This document shows, in pieces, positions 46,598 to 56,174 of a DNA stretch of 57,600 nt. The stretch is from Phocaeicola sp. (GTDB lineage Bacteria > Bacteroidota > Bacteroidia > Bacteroidales > Bacteroidaceae), in NCBI GenBank assembly GCA_020026175.1, contig JAHHQV010000011.1, positions 1-57,600 of the forward strand. The letters are read 5' to 3'. Numbering within the stretch: the first letter of the stretch is position 1; each line of letters opens with the position of its first letter. The notes beneath the pieces are model-generated. The model did not search any database. It was not told where the DNA came from and worked only from the letters and a program-made list of their open reading frames with translations. The position numbers and the translations under genes are program-made.

Positions 46598-46630
46598 TGA
46601 AACATATCCACACAAGAAACAAACGAAAAA

Positions 46631-47662
46631 TTGGAAACAAAAGACTTTAAATACATAATATTCCTTTCCATACTGGTATTGTTGCTTACTGCAGCAAATA
46701 TATATTTCGGTTCGGTAAGCATACCTGCAAGCTCGGTAACCGACATCCTTATGGGCAATGAGGCAGAAAAGGAAAGTTGGACATATATAGTGATACAATC
46801 GAGGATACCGCAAGCCATCACAGCATTGATGGCAGGTGCAGCACTATCCGTTGCAGGACTTATGCTACAGACAGTATTCAACAACCCACTGGCAGATTCG
46901 TCCATACTTGGAATAAGTTCGGGGGCAAGCCTTGGAGTTGCACTCGTAATGTTGGGTATGGGAGGAAGCATCATCACATCCGACATAACCATAGGAGGCT
47001 TTCTTTCTGTCATTGCAGGTGCTTTAACAGGTGCCATAGCTATAATGTCAGTCATATTGTTTCTTTCCACACTGATAAAAAACAATATAATGCTTCTCAT
47101 AGCAGGAATTATGATAGGCTATATCACCTCCTCTGCAATATCACTGCTCAATTTCTTCTCCACTGCAGAAGGTGTTCAGTCATACTTATCATGGGGAATG
47201 GGAAGTTTTAGCGGAATATCACTCTATCAGCTTCCTGCTTTCTGCTCCACGGCAGTTACAGGACTAGTAATTTCCGTACTTCTGATAAAACCCATGAACG
47301 CACTTCTACTTGGTGTAAGATATGCAGAAAACCTTGGAGTAAACATAAAAAGAACAAGAAATCTACTTTTGCTTTCTACCGGTATTCTGACAGCCGTAAC
47401 CACAGCTTTCTGCGGGCCTGTTTCGTTTATCGGTCTGGCAGTGCCACATATATCACGGCTTCTGCTTGGAACATCAAACCACAACATCCTACTTCCAGTA
47501 ACTGCACTATGTGGAGCTGCTATGGCATTGCTATGTTCCATCATATGCATTATTCCGGGCGAATCTGGCATAATACCTGTCAATGCAGTAACCCCTGTGA
47601 TAGGTGCTCCGGTAATAATATATGTCATTATAAACCAAAAGAAGATAGGATACTTCAACTAA
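46631..47662 (+). CDS. FecCD/BtuC-type ABC transporter permease
   Basis: The 343-aa protein has about nine to ten hydrophobic segments. FecCD motifs include SRIPQAITALMAGAALSVAGLMLQTVFNNPLADSSILGISSGASLGVAL and GPVSFIGLAVPHISRLLLG, and it ends in VIGAPVIIYVIINQKK. The reading frame has no ATG between the preceding stop and the first helix. The best start is a TTG at 46631, giving METKDFKYIIFLSIL. This is an inferred non-standard start. It is 18 nt upstream of the ATPase gene. Confidence 0.9.
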   Translation: METKDFKYIIFLSILVLLLTAANIYFGSVSIPASSVTDILMGNEAEKESWTYIVIQSRIPQAITALMAGAALSVAGLMLQTVFNNPLADSSILGISSGASLGVALVMLGMGGSIITSDITIGGFLSVIAGALTGAIAIMSVILFLSTLIKNNIMLLIAGIMIGYITSSAISLLNFFSTAEGVQSYLSWGMGSFSGISLYQLPAFCSTAVTGLVISVLLIKPMNALLLGVRYAENLGVNIKRTRNLLLLSTGILTAVTTAFCGPVSFIGLAVPHISRLLLGTSNHNILLPVTALCGAAMALLCSIICIIPGESGIIPVNAVTPVIGAPVIIYVIINQKKIGYFN

Positions 47663-47680
47663 ACTCAGGCATTAACAAAA

Positions 47681-48718
47681 ATGAGGAATATCACATCAAA
47701 TATTATAATAGAAGCAAAGGGACTTAACATCGGATATAAGTCACGAAAGACTACAACAACCATACACACCGGACTTGACTTCAAACTATTCGGAGGGCAA
47801 CTGACGTGTATGTTAGGACCAAACGGCACAGGAAAATCTACATTGTTAAGAACCGTATCGGCATCACAACCACCATTAGAAGGAAGCCTCAGACTTTTAG
47901 GAAAATCAATCTCCGAATATTCCGAAAAAGAACTGTCGCGCCATGTGGGGCTGGTTCTGACAGAGAAAACAAATGCCGGAGGACTGACCGTAAGACAACT
48001 CGTGGGATTGGGGCGACAACCCCATACGGGTTTTTTCGGAAGATTGTCCAAGCAAGACGAAATGATAATAGATTATGCTCTCGAAGCAACCGGTATATCA
48101 CACAAAGCCGACGAATACACATCCCAACTGTCGGATGGAGAAAGACAAAAAGCCATGATAGCCAAAGCATTGGTACAGGAATGTCCGCTTATTCTGCTTG
48201 ACGAACCTACAGCTTTCCTCGATGCCGTAAGCAAGATGGAGATTATGACTCTACTTCACCGTCTTGCACACAAAGAAGGGAAAGCCATACTGATGTCTAC
48301 ACACGACATCGAGCAGGCACTGGTTATGGCCGACAGTATCTGGCTTCTCACTCCACACAAAGGTTTGTCGTACGGAACTACGGAAGACATTATCCTTTCG
48401 GGCAAGATGGACACTCTGTTTCCTGGCAGTGACATAAGTTTCGACCTGCTTCATGGAGGATTCTCTCCAACAGTAAAAGGGAAACGCTCTATAATATTAT
48501 ATACAGATAATCAGATTTTAAGACATTGGACACAAAATGCACTCAACAGATACGGCTTTTTGTGTATGGAAAGTGATTCGGTTCTGGAATATACAAAACT
48601 GCCGGAACTGCATATCTACTCTCCTACCAACATAATATTAAAATATAAAGAGAATAGTTACAATGCCAGCAGCTTTGCACAATTAATAGAAATCATAGAA
48701 GACGTTTTCCATGAATGA
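47681..48718 (+). CDS. ABC transporter ATP-binding protein (FecE/BtuD type) with C-terminal extension
   Basis: The 345-aa protein has Walker A (GPNGTGKSTLL), the signature (LSDGERQKAMIAKAL), Walker B (CPLILLDEPTAFLD) and an H-loop (MSTHDIEQAL). The nucleotide-binding domain ends near residue 250. About 90 further residues (KRSIILYTDNQILRHWTQNALNRYGF and on) make an extra domain beyond the usual 250-260 aa. It powers the importer with the two preceding genes. It ends 5 nt before the stop of the convergent nitroreductase gene, with no terminator between. Confidence 0.9.
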   Translation: MRNITSNIIIEAKGLNIGYKSRKTTTTIHTGLDFKLFGGQLTCMLGPNGTGKSTLLRTVSASQPPLEGSLRLLGKSISEYSEKELSRHVGLVLTEKTNAGGLTVRQLVGLGRQPHTGFFGRLSKQDEMIIDYALEATGISHKADEYTSQLSDGERQKAMIAKALVQECPLILLDEPTAFLDAVSKMEIMTLLHRLAHKEGKAILMSTHDIEQALVMADSIWLLTPHKGLSYGTTEDIILSGKMDTLFPGSDISFDLLHGGFSPTVKGKRSIILYTDNQILRHWTQNALNRYGFLCMESDSVLEYTKLPELHIYSPTNIILKYKENSYNASSFAQLIEIIEDVFHE

Positions 48719-48723
48719 CATAA

Positions 48724-49233
48724 TCAGATAGATGTTATTTCCATCATTGTCTTTCTTTTCTTTTCAGGAACTTCAGCCCCGTCAGCAGGATAGCCTATAG
48801 GAATCAAGGCCACAGGCTCGATATTAGAAGGCAGAGACATCACGCCACGGCATAGTTCAGCATCAAAATTACATACCCAGCAAGTGCCAAGTTCCTGTTC
48901 TGCTGCAGCAAGGCAAAGATGCTCTATGGCAATAGCTACATCAATATCCGCATGATCCTTATTGTCTGATCTTCTGTGCCACGATTCATCATGATTGGCA
49001 CAAGCCACAATTATATACGGTGCAGTCTGAATCCATTCTCTTTTGTATGTTGACTTTACGGCATCAAGAGTCTCCTTATCCGAAATCACAACAAATCGCC
49101 AAGGCTGGAAATTGACAGCCGACGGTGCAAGACGCACACACTCCATAATATAATCAAGCTTTTCTTTCTCTATCTCTCTCTGGTCGAACGAACGTACCGA
49201 GTAACGTTTCTTTACTAAATCAAGGAAATTCAT
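48724..49233 (-). CDS. Nitroreductase family FMN protein
   Basis: The 169-aa protein fits the short nitroreductase group: MNFLDLVKKRYSVRSFDQREIE at the FMN-phosphate site, RLAPSAVNFQPWRFVVISD, and LAAAEQELGTCWVCNFD, ending VALIPIGYPADGAEVPEKKRK. Members are FMN-dependent NAD(P)H oxidoreductases, and the true substrate is unknown. It is a single gene on the - strand. Confidence 0.9.
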   Translation of the reverse strand: MNFLDLVKKRYSVRSFDQREIEKEKLDYIMECVRLAPSAVNFQPWRFVVISDKETLDAVKSTYKREWIQTAPYIIVACANHDESWHRRSDNKDHADIDVAIAIEHLCLAAAEQELGTCWVCNFDAELCRGVMSLPSNIEPVALIPIGYPADGAEVPEKKRKTMMEITSI

Positions 49234-49546
49234 AATCTATTTTTTTTAATTCAAAAATCTAAATACAACTATCATGCATACAGGCAACAAATTTATAAAA
49301 AACTCTACACCTGCTATATTGCTTTTCTTTGTTCCGTCATCTTGTCTGCAATAAAATACCGACATGAAAAACACATACAACACAAAACACGTGTTCTCAT
49401 AATCACACCACAATTAACTATCAACATAACAATTAACAAACAATCACAAAGATACAGAAAAAGCATTAAATAGAGTGACTTGAAAGATTTATCTTTAAAA
49501 TTAGAATGATTTTAACTAATTTTGCCGATATATTATAAATAAAACA
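49234..49546. other. Intergenic region between nitroreductase and HAD phosphatase
   Basis: This AT-rich 313-nt stretch separates divergent genes. The only signal I see is a -7 box TAATTTTG at 49517-49524 on the + strand, 22 nt before the HAD gene. No small coding sequence or RNA structure is apparent. Confidence 0.55.
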
Positions 49547-50203
49547 ATGATGAAGAAACTTGTAATTTTCGATTTAGACGGCACACTGCTCAATACCATT
49601 GCAGACCTTGCAGCTGCAACAAATATCGCACTAAGACACTACGGATTTCCGGAACACGAAGAAAAGGAATACAATCTGTTTGTAGGAAACGGAATAAACA
49701 AACTGTTTGAAAGAGCATTGCCCAAAGAACACAGAACAGAAGAAAACATAATGAAAATACGCTCACAGTTCGTTCCTTATTACGACATGCATAACGCAGA
49801 CTTGAGCAGACCATACTGTGGAGTGACTGATGTACTGAAAGAACTGCAGAACAGAGGTGTAAAACTTGCCATAGCATCAAACAAATACCAAAGTGCAACC
49901 ACCAAGCTGGTGAAAGAGTTCTTCCCTGAAATAGATTTTTCTGTAGTACTAGGACAAAGAGAAGGGATACCTTCAAAACCAGATCCTACTATAGTAAATG
50001 AAATTTCTGCTGCAACAGGAATTTCGAAGGAAGATATAGCATACGTAGGAGACTCGTGTGTGGATATGGAAACAGGAAGAAATGCCGGAGTTGAGACAAT
50101 CGGGGTAAGCTGGGGGTTCCGTCCAAGAAAAGAACTTGAATCATACAACCCTGCTTTCATTGTCGACAACAGCAACCAACTGATGGAATATCTTTTGAAA
50201 TAA
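49547..50203 (+). CDS. gph: HAD-superfamily phosphatase, phosphoglycolate phosphatase-like
   Basis: The 218-aa protein carries all four HAD motifs: the nucleophile in VIFDLDGTLLNTI, the serine/threonine region GVKLAIASNKYQ, the lysine in PSKPDPTIV, and the acidic motif IAYVGDSCVDMETGRNAG. The helical cap lies between motif I and II. The layout matches Gph, which removes 2-phosphoglycolate, but related sugar-phosphate or pyrophosphate phosphatases look similar. Confidence 0.85.
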   Translation: MMKKLVIFDLDGTLLNTIADLAAATNIALRHYGFPEHEEKEYNLFVGNGINKLFERALPKEHRTEENIMKIRSQFVPYYDMHNADLSRPYCGVTDVLKELQNRGVKLAIASNKYQSATTKLVKEFFPEIDFSVVLGQREGIPSKPDPTIVNEISAATGISKEDIAYVGDSCVDMETGRNAGVETIGVSWGFRPRKELESYNPAFIVDNSNQLMEYLLK

Positions 50204-50234
50204 TCACAAATTACACATAGCAATCTGCATATAC

Positions 50235-50288
50235 AAGCGACACCGGAGTTGATGTAAAAAATCAATATAGTCTGATGTCGCTTTTTTT
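50235..50288 (+). terminator. Terminator downstream of gph
   Basis: An 8-bp stem AAGCGACA / TGTCGCTT (50235-50242 with 50276-50283) has a long loop and a T run to 50288. Confidence 0.75.
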
Positions 50289-50405
50289 GTTTCAAAACAC
50301 AATAAAAGCTGCACATAATATATATTGTTTCAAATAAAACTATTTCATTTCAATCTGTTTTGTGTTTTTAAGCATAAAATATTTGCATAAAAGAGCTACT
50401 AATCT

Positions 50406-50413
50406 TATCTTTG
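50406..50413 (+). promoter_or_regulatory. Predicted promoter of the OmpP1/FadL gene
   Basis: TATCTTTG is a perfect -7 box 29 nt before the ATG at 50443. It argues against the longer in-frame start at 50362. Confidence 0.65.
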
Positions 50414-50442
50414 CCGCCCTAAAACTTAGAAAAAGAGAGAAA

Positions 50443-51843
50443 ATGAAGAAAATCTTAATGATTGGAGCTATATCAACACTAGTTTCAAACACAACTTTTG
50501 CAGGCGATTATCTGACAAACACAAACCAAAATGCAGCCTTCTTGAGAATGGTTGCACGTGGAGCATCAATAGACGTAGACGGAGTTTACAGTAATCCTGC
50601 CGGACTTTCATTCCTTCCCAAAGACGGATTCCATCTATCGCTAACCGGACAGAGTGCATATCAGACCAGAAGTATTGCAGCAACTACCGGACTATGGACA
50701 CAAGACGGAAGCGAGACTACAAAACATTTCAAAGGTACAGCATCGGCTCCTATCATACCTTCATTCCAAGGTGTTTATAAAAGAGACCGATGGACAATTT
50801 CCACTTCATTTGCCATTACAGGAGGTGGAGGAAAGGCTTCTTTCGACAACGGACTGCCTATGTTCAACGCACTGGCCATGGGAGGTATATATAGTGCAAC
50901 AAGTGCCATCAAGCCAGGACTGATCAAGCCCGATATGTACGACATAAATACTGCAATGGACGGAAAACAATACATCTATGGAGTACAGCTAGGTATTGGC
51001 TATCGCATCAACGACTGGCTGAGTGTATTTGCCGGAGGACGCATGAACTACGTAAAGAGCGGATACGAAGGACACCTTGAAGCACAACTACACGAAGTGG
51101 GAGGACCGCTAAAGCCTCTTAGCGGAAAAACTCTTGTGAAAATGGGATTGGACTGCGAACAGAGCGGATGGGGTATGACACCTATTATCGGAGCAAACGT
51201 AAAGCTTGGAAAATGGAACCTTGCTGCCAAATACGAATTCATCACCAATCTGAATATAGAAAACAAAACCAAACTATTAGAAATAAGCACCATTAACGAC
51301 CAGATAAGCGGAGGCAACAAAAAAGAAGGCGGTGCTACACCCGAAGATATACTGAAGCCATATGCCGACGGAGAGCAGACTCCAAACGACATTCCAGCTT
51401 TCTTGAGTGTTGCTGCACAATACGAAATACTGCCTACACTGCGTGCATCGGTGGAATATCATTTCTTTGACGACAAACATGCAAAAATGCTGAACGACCG
51501 ACAGAAGACATTGAAACATGGTACACACGAATATCTGGGAGGTATAGAATGGGATGTAATCAAACGTCTGACTATAAGCGGTGGTTTCCAAAAGACATCT
51601 TATGGACTTAGTGACGACTTCCAGACAGACACTAGTTTCTATTGCAGTTCTTATTCGTTGGGATGTGGCGCACGTATGCACATCAACGAAAACTGGACTA
51701 TGGACTTGGGATACTTCTGGACAAAATATAAAGACTATACAAAAAACGAAGACCATTATTACGGCAAAATGCCAATGAAAGGCTCAAACAAATACAGCCG
51801 TACCAATAAGGTGTTCGGTCTAAGTTTGAACTACAACTTCTGA
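50443..51843 (+). CDS. OmpP1/FadL family outer-membrane transporter
   Basis: The start at 50443 (MKKILMIGAISTLVSNTTFAGDYL) gives 466 aa with a signal peptide ending TFA. The N-terminal hatch segment includes NQNAAFLRMVARGASIDVDGVYSNPAGLSFLP, close to the NPA signature of FadL proteins. The rest alternates polar and hydrophobic residues as beta strands, ending in the aromatic NKVFGLSLNYNF. Members carry hydrophobic compounds such as fatty acids across the outer membrane. It is a single-gene unit with its own promoter and terminator. Confidence 0.9.
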   Translation: MKKILMIGAISTLVSNTTFAGDYLTNTNQNAAFLRMVARGASIDVDGVYSNPAGLSFLPKDGFHLSLTGQSAYQTRSIAATTGLWTQDGSETTKHFKGTASAPIIPSFQGVYKRDRWTISTSFAITGGGGKASFDNGLPMFNALAMGGIYSATSAIKPGLIKPDMYDINTAMDGKQYIYGVQLGIGYRINDWLSVFAGGRMNYVKSGYEGHLEAQLHEVGGPLKPLSGKTLVKMGLDCEQSGWGMTPIIGANVKLGKWNLAAKYEFITNLNIENKTKLLEISTINDQISGGNKKEGGATPEDILKPYADGEQTPNDIPAFLSVAAQYEILPTLRASVEYHFFDDKHAKMLNDRQKTLKHGTHEYLGGIEWDVIKRLTISGGFQKTSYGLSDDFQTDTSFYCSSYSLGCGARMHINENWTMDLGYFWTKYKDYTKNEDHYYGKMPMKGSNKYSRTNKVFGLSLNYNF

Positions 51844-51867
51844 TAAACACACACTATCACAACCGAT

Positions 51868-51913
51868 ACCGGCAATAGAAAACAATCACAGATTCTCCTT
51901 TGCCGGTTTTTTT
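51868..51913 (+). terminator. Terminator downstream of the OmpP1/FadL gene
   Basis: An 8-bp perfect stem ACCGGCAA / TTGCCGGT (51868-51875 with 51900-51907) is followed by a T run to 51913. Confidence 0.85.
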
Positions 51914-51972
51914 GCATTAAAAATCAACGTAAAACAACACCGAGAATCTCCAATTGATAAATTTGACAAAGA

Positions 51973-52060
51973 ACGACTAGTCGCTTAAAGTAAAACGACT
52001 AATCGCTTAAAGCAAAACGACTAATCGCTTAAAGCAAAACGACCAGTCACTTAAAGCAAA
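51973..52060. repeat. Tandem palindrome array B, four units at 22-bp spacing
   Basis: Four 12-bp cores start at 51973, 51995, 52017 and 52039, exactly 22 bp apart. They read ACGACTAGTCGC, ACGACTAATCGC (twice) and ACGACCAGTCAC. The 10-bp linkers read TTAAAGTAAA or TTAAAGCAAA. The first core contains the perfect 10-bp palindrome CGACTAGTCG. The array shares spacing and core with array A at 36150-36227 but is far better preserved between units. It lies 60 bp past the OmpP1/FadL terminator and about 310 bp before the next ATG. Confidence 0.85.
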
Positions 52061-52331
52061 GTTGATTAACCGAAGCAAAAAAGCAGAATACTCCACCTAT
52101 AATAATCTGAATAAAGCATAATTCGGCAGAGACTTCCTTTTTAACATTAAAACATTCCGTCATCACATCCATACCACCCCACCCCTTTCATTTACACAAA
52201 TAACCAATTTGACATTTAATTCTAACAAGTATCTTACATATTGACACAATATATGGCCAACAATAACAGTTTTATATTTTATAACACAAAAAAAAATCAC
52301 AACATATACATGCTAGCAGAAAAGTATTTCA

Positions 52332-52339
52332 TATATTTG
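52332..52339 (+). promoter_or_regulatory. Predicted promoter of the outer-membrane beta-barrel gene
   Basis: TATATTTG is a perfect -7 box 31 nt before the ATG at 52371. Confidence 0.6.
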
Positions 52340-52370
52340 CATATATTTTAAAAAAAATAAATCAAACTAT

Positions 52371-54698
52371 ATGAGAAAAAACAAGGCACTATTTGCATAT
52401 ACGTTTTTTACAGCTTTTTCTACAGGACTATATGCACAAAACATAAACGGAAAACTAATAGACGAAAACAACCAGCCATTGCCATATGCCAATGTAGTAT
52501 TGCTAGCACTTCCCGACTCTACTTTTACCACAGGAGCCGTAACGTCCGAAGACGGCAGTTTCAAACTAAAATCCACAAACAACAACAATCATATCATAAG
52601 AATTTCCTCCATAGGATATTCCACCATATACAAAGACATTGTATCAAGCAATATGGGTATCATAAAGGTAACATCCGACATACAACAGATAAAAGAAGTA
52701 GTAGTAAAAGGCGATTTGCCAAAGATGCAGCTTAAAGGAGATGCCATGATAACCAACGTACAAGGAAGTATCCTGGAAAACGCAGGGACAGGCGAAGACT
52801 TGCTGAACAAGATACCCGGAGTATCAGCCGACAACGGAAGTGTCAATGTACTTGGCAAAGGTAATGCCGATATATATATCAACGGACGCAAGGTGCGCAA
52901 CAATTCCGAACTGGACCAGCTATCATCCGACATGATAAAACAAATAGAAGTAGTGAAGAATCCCGGAGCAAGATATGACGCATCAGTCAAAGCCGTGGTA
53001 AGAATTATAACCAAGAAAGTAGCAGGCGAAGGATTTGGGTTCAACAACCGCTTCGTGACAAGACACAGAAGGACTTACGGATTGACCACTTTCGACCAGT
53101 ATAACTTCAATTATCGTAAAGGAGGATTCGATTTGTCGGGGACATTGTTCGGAGGTAAATTCCGTTCCGGAAACAACCAGATACTGGGAATGACAACGTA
53201 TCTAGACAAGGTTTGGGAACAGGAAATGGATGCAAGATATGGAAAAAATTCTAATGCTAATATTCAGGGAATTCTGTCGCTCAACTATCAGTTCAATGAA
53301 AAACACTCTATGGGTATAAGATATGATATAGACAGAAACTTTGATACTTATACTGATTGGCGTACAAATACAAATATCTATTCGGACGGGAAATTATTCG
53401 AAACAAATAAAAGTAGAATGACCGGCGAAGACCCATATACCAGACACAGCCTTAACTATTACTACAACGGACAGTTTGGTGACTGGTATCTGGACTTTAA
53501 TGCTGACGGTATGTGGAATGTGAAGGAAGAAGACCTGCATACCAATGAAATAACCAATGATGATACAGAAGCTAATGTAAATACATACAATAAAAACGAC
53601 GGAACACTGTATGCAGCAAAACTCATTATGTCGTATCCTCTATGGCAAGGCAATCTTTCATTAGGAAGTGAGTACTCACATACAAACCGGACCAATATCT
53701 ATATAAACAAAGAAGGTATCCTTGATAATGACGACAGCAGAATAAAAGAAGGCTCTGTATCTACTTTCGTTGATTATTCACACTCGTTCGGCAAAGTAGA
53801 TATTCAGGCTGGAATAAGATATGAAAACGTTAAATTCGACTACTATGAACTCGGGAAACATATCGATGAACAAAGCCGGACATTCAACAATGTATTTCCT
53901 TCGTTGAATATAAACTTCCCTTTAGGAAAAACACAAATCCAGCTGAGCTACAGCAGTGGAATAACACGTCCTTCGTACGACATGCTTAGAAGTAACACAT
54001 ATTATAGCAACAAATACACTTATCAGACAGGAAATCCGTTCCTTAAACCTATAATAAATCAAGACCTTACACTCTCAGCATCCTATAATTGGATAAACTT
54101 CAGCTTTACTTACAACCGTAAAAAAGATGATATCATACAGATTTGCGAACCTTATTCGGAAACAGATCCTACAATATCATTGCTGAACATAGTAAATGTA
54201 AAACCTTACAGTAATATCACATCATCGGTCACACTGTCACCTACTGTAGGATTATGGAATCCTCAGTTCACCGCACAGGTATATAAACAATGGTTCCATA
54301 TAGACGGCCGAGATGGCGAACTCACACTCAGCAAGCCAAGAGTGGTTATGGTATGGCGTAACAATCTCACACTTCCTGCGGGATTTCTTCTTGATGTCAA
54401 TGCTACATACTATACTAAAGGTCATACACAAAACATATACATGGGGGTAAACTCTTTGAATGTTTCTGCCGGACTTTACAAGAGTTTTTTCAAGAACAGG
54501 CTAAGTTTCCAGTTGCAGGCATCCAACCTGTTGGAAAAAGATGATATAGACTGTACTATATACAATGGTATAAAGACAACTACAGATTATATCACCAATT
54601 TCAGACAGATTTCACTTACTGTACGCTATAAGTTCAACACCACCAAGAGTAAATACAAGGGAACCGGAGCCGGCGACAGCCAGAAGAGCCGCATGTAA
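52371..54698 (+). CDS. TonB-receptor-like outer-membrane beta-barrel protein
   Basis: The 775-aa protein has a signal peptide (ending GLYAQ), then a carboxypeptidase-regulatory-like Ig domain (INGKLIDENNQPLPYANVVLLALPDSTFTTGAVTSEDGSFKL, about residues 24-105). A plug-like domain follows, with DLLNKIPGVSADNGSVNVLGKGNADIYINGRKV, then a long barrel. It resembles the Bacteroidetes outer_membrane_beta-barrel family of small TonB-dependent-receptor relatives. No SusD partner, TonB box or neighbouring lipoprotein importer is evident. Substrate unknown. The gene is monocistronic. Confidence 0.88.
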   Translation: MRKNKALFAYTFFTAFSTGLYAQNINGKLIDENNQPLPYANVVLLALPDSTFTTGAVTSEDGSFKLKSTNNNNHIIRISSIGYSTIYKDIVSSNMGIIKVTSDIQQIKEVVVKGDLPKMQLKGDAMITNVQGSILENAGTGEDLLNKIPGVSADNGSVNVLGKGNADIYINGRKVRNNSELDQLSSDMIKQIEVVKNPGARYDASVKAVVRIITKKVAGEGFGFNNRFVTRHRRTYGLTTFDQYNFNYRKGGFDLSGTLFGGKFRSGNNQILGMTTYLDKVWEQEMDARYGKNSNANIQGILSLNYQFNEKHSMGIRYDIDRNFDTYTDWRTNTNIYSDGKLFETNKSRMTGEDPYTRHSLNYYYNGQFGDWYLDFNADGMWNVKEEDLHTNEITNDDTEANVNTYNKNDGTLYAAKLIMSYPLWQGNLSLGSEYSHTNRTNIYINKEGILDNDDSRIKEGSVSTFVDYSHSFGKVDIQAGIRYENVKFDYYELGKHIDEQSRTFNNVFPSLNINFPLGKTQIQLSYSSGITRPSYDMLRSNTYYSNKYTYQTGNPFLKPIINQDLTLSASYNWINFSFTYNRKKDDIIQICEPYSETDPTISLLNIVNVKPYSNITSSVTLSPTVGLWNPQFTAQVYKQWFHIDGRDGELTLSKPRVVMVWRNNLTLPAGFLLDVNATYYTKGHTQNIYMGVNSLNVSAGLYKSFFKNRLSFQLQASNLLEKDDIDCTIYNGIKTTTDYITNFRQISLTVRYKFNTTKSKYKGTGAGDSQKSRM

Positions 54699-55002
54699 AT
54701 ACAAAGGCAGACATAAACGGAACTTATATGTCTGCCTTTGTTATAATATAATGTGAGGATTACTAAAGTTATTTACAGTTTAAGATTATAAATTCTATTC
54801 CTATTTATAAACCTCCCGTTCGGATACTTCTTTTTTCTGCAAGTATTAAAAAAATGTTACCGGACTTTCTCCTAAAGTTTATAGAAATAAAGAAAACATG
54901 AATCCATTATGATTTTTCTTACGGTAATCTATAAAATGATAATATTATTTTTATAATTTTGTGCGTATGACCGCAGTAATTGTAACTTATAATAATTAAA
55001 CA
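54699..55002. other. Intergenic region before the lipoprotein gene
   Basis: This roughly 300-nt AT-rich gap holds the terminator at 54701-54741 and a -7 box TAATTTTG at 54954-54961, 41 nt before the lipoprotein ATG. Nothing else is evident. Confidence 0.55.
54701..54741. terminator. Terminator downstream of the beta-barrel gene
   Basis: A 15-bp perfect stem ACAAAGGCAGACATA / TATGTCTGCCTTTGT (54701-54715 with 54727-54741) forms the hairpin. It is only weakly T-rich afterwards. Confidence 0.75.
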
Positions 55003-55953
55003 ATGAAAATATCAATCAAACTACTTTCAGTTTTTATTACTATATTATTTTACGGATGTAATTCGGACATTTTTATTAAAGACTTCATCAAAGAAATCCC
55101 AGAAACATGTATAGTAGAAAACGGGAAAGAATACAGTCTTTATTTCGATACAGCAGACTGGGATATACTGAATATAAACAATGCCCAATCAGATGATTTC
55201 AAGATATGCGACCTTGACGGAAACCAGAAAAATAATAGTCTCCCGTTAGAAAACGGCGAAACAGCTATATTATATTTCGAAAACCCATACCACAGATTCA
55301 GAATAGAAAAGCGAAACAGCAAAGAACTCAAAATCATATGCGAAAAGAACCTGGACAATTCTCCGATATGCTTTGACATTGAAGTCGGAAACAAATATCT
55401 TCATAAGTGTATCAATGTATCACTAAATCCGACAGACAAATTCATAATAGACAAAGTAGAATATGATTTATCAAACGATTTCAACTACTCAAATAATGCA
55501 GTAGAGCAGGTAGATTACGTTTCAGTCAATAACTCCTCATCCGACAGTCCTGTAAAAATAGGTATTTACCCTTATAAAAATTCATACAGGATAATAGAAT
55601 TTACATCTATTGATTATGAAATAAATAACCTTACAAAGTATTTTGGTGAACAGTTACCAGAAATTGCAATACCAGATATTGAAGAAGGGAAACCGGTTAT
55701 AAGAAATACCAAAGCTATATTTGGAACAGGCAAACAAAAACTCATTCCTGAAAAAGTGGACAAAAACTTCATATTTGAAGTAACCGTACCTCCAGGCGAG
55801 AAGAAAAATATTGAAATATATAATGAGATAGAATTGTTGACCACCAATTATAAGATATATGCATCTAATCCGCAGACTGGTGAAAAAATAGTATTCAAAG
55901 GTACTTTTTACAGTCGTGACCCATTCGGTTACTTAAAAATTCCCGAAAAATAA
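55003..55953 (+). CDS. Hypothetical lipoprotein
   Basis: The 316-aa protein begins with a lipoprotein signal (MKISIKLLSVFITILFYGC), with C19 as the lipidated residue. The mature part is rich in charged residues and beta-like, with no motif I recognise. A short stretch near residue 250, EVTVPPGEKKNIEIYNEIELLTTNYKIY, looks like a beta-sandwich strand pair. It is likely anchored in the outer membrane or on the surface. It is monocistronic, between its own promoter and the pgk promoter. Function unknown. Confidence 0.75.
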   Translation: MKISIKLLSVFITILFYGCNSDIFIKDFIKEIPETCIVENGKEYSLYFDTADWDILNINNAQSDDFKICDLDGNQKNNSLPLENGETAILYFENPYHRFRIEKRNSKELKIICEKNLDNSPICFDIEVGNKYLHKCINVSLNPTDKFIIDKVEYDLSNDFNYSNNAVEQVDYVSVNNSSSDSPVKIGIYPYKNSYRIIEFTSIDYEINNLTKYFGEQLPEIAIPDIEEGKPVIRNTKAIFGTGKQKLIPEKVDKNFIFEVTVPPGEKKNIEIYNEIELLTTNYKIYASNPQTGEKIVFKGTFYSRDPFGYLKIPEK

Positions 55954-56116
55954 TGAAACAGAACTTACCTAAGCTTGAATAACTTATGTAATGTACAGAT
56001 TACAGATTTAATGAGGGTGAATGTGTTTACATATGAATATTTCCCAATCAATTGTATGAAATAGCAATAGGTATGAAAATAATTATCACATTTTATTATC
56101 TGTATTTTTTTTTTAC

Positions 56117-56124
56117 TACCTTTG
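56117..56124 (+). promoter_or_regulatory. Predicted pgk promoter
   Basis: TACCTTTG fits TAnnTTTG and lies 50 nt before the pgk ATG, after a run of T. Confidence 0.6.
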
Positions 56125-56174
56125 TCTCCGTTAAAAATATAAAGAAAAAACTCTTTAATTAAAATATTAAGATT

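Larger units (their letters stand above)
51844..52370. other. Long intergenic region before the TonB-receptor-like gene
   Basis: This 527-nt non-coding stretch contains the OmpP1/FadL terminator, palindrome array B, and the promoter of the next gene at 52332-52339. The remaining bases (52061-52331) are AT-rich with no feature I can support. Confidence 0.6.
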
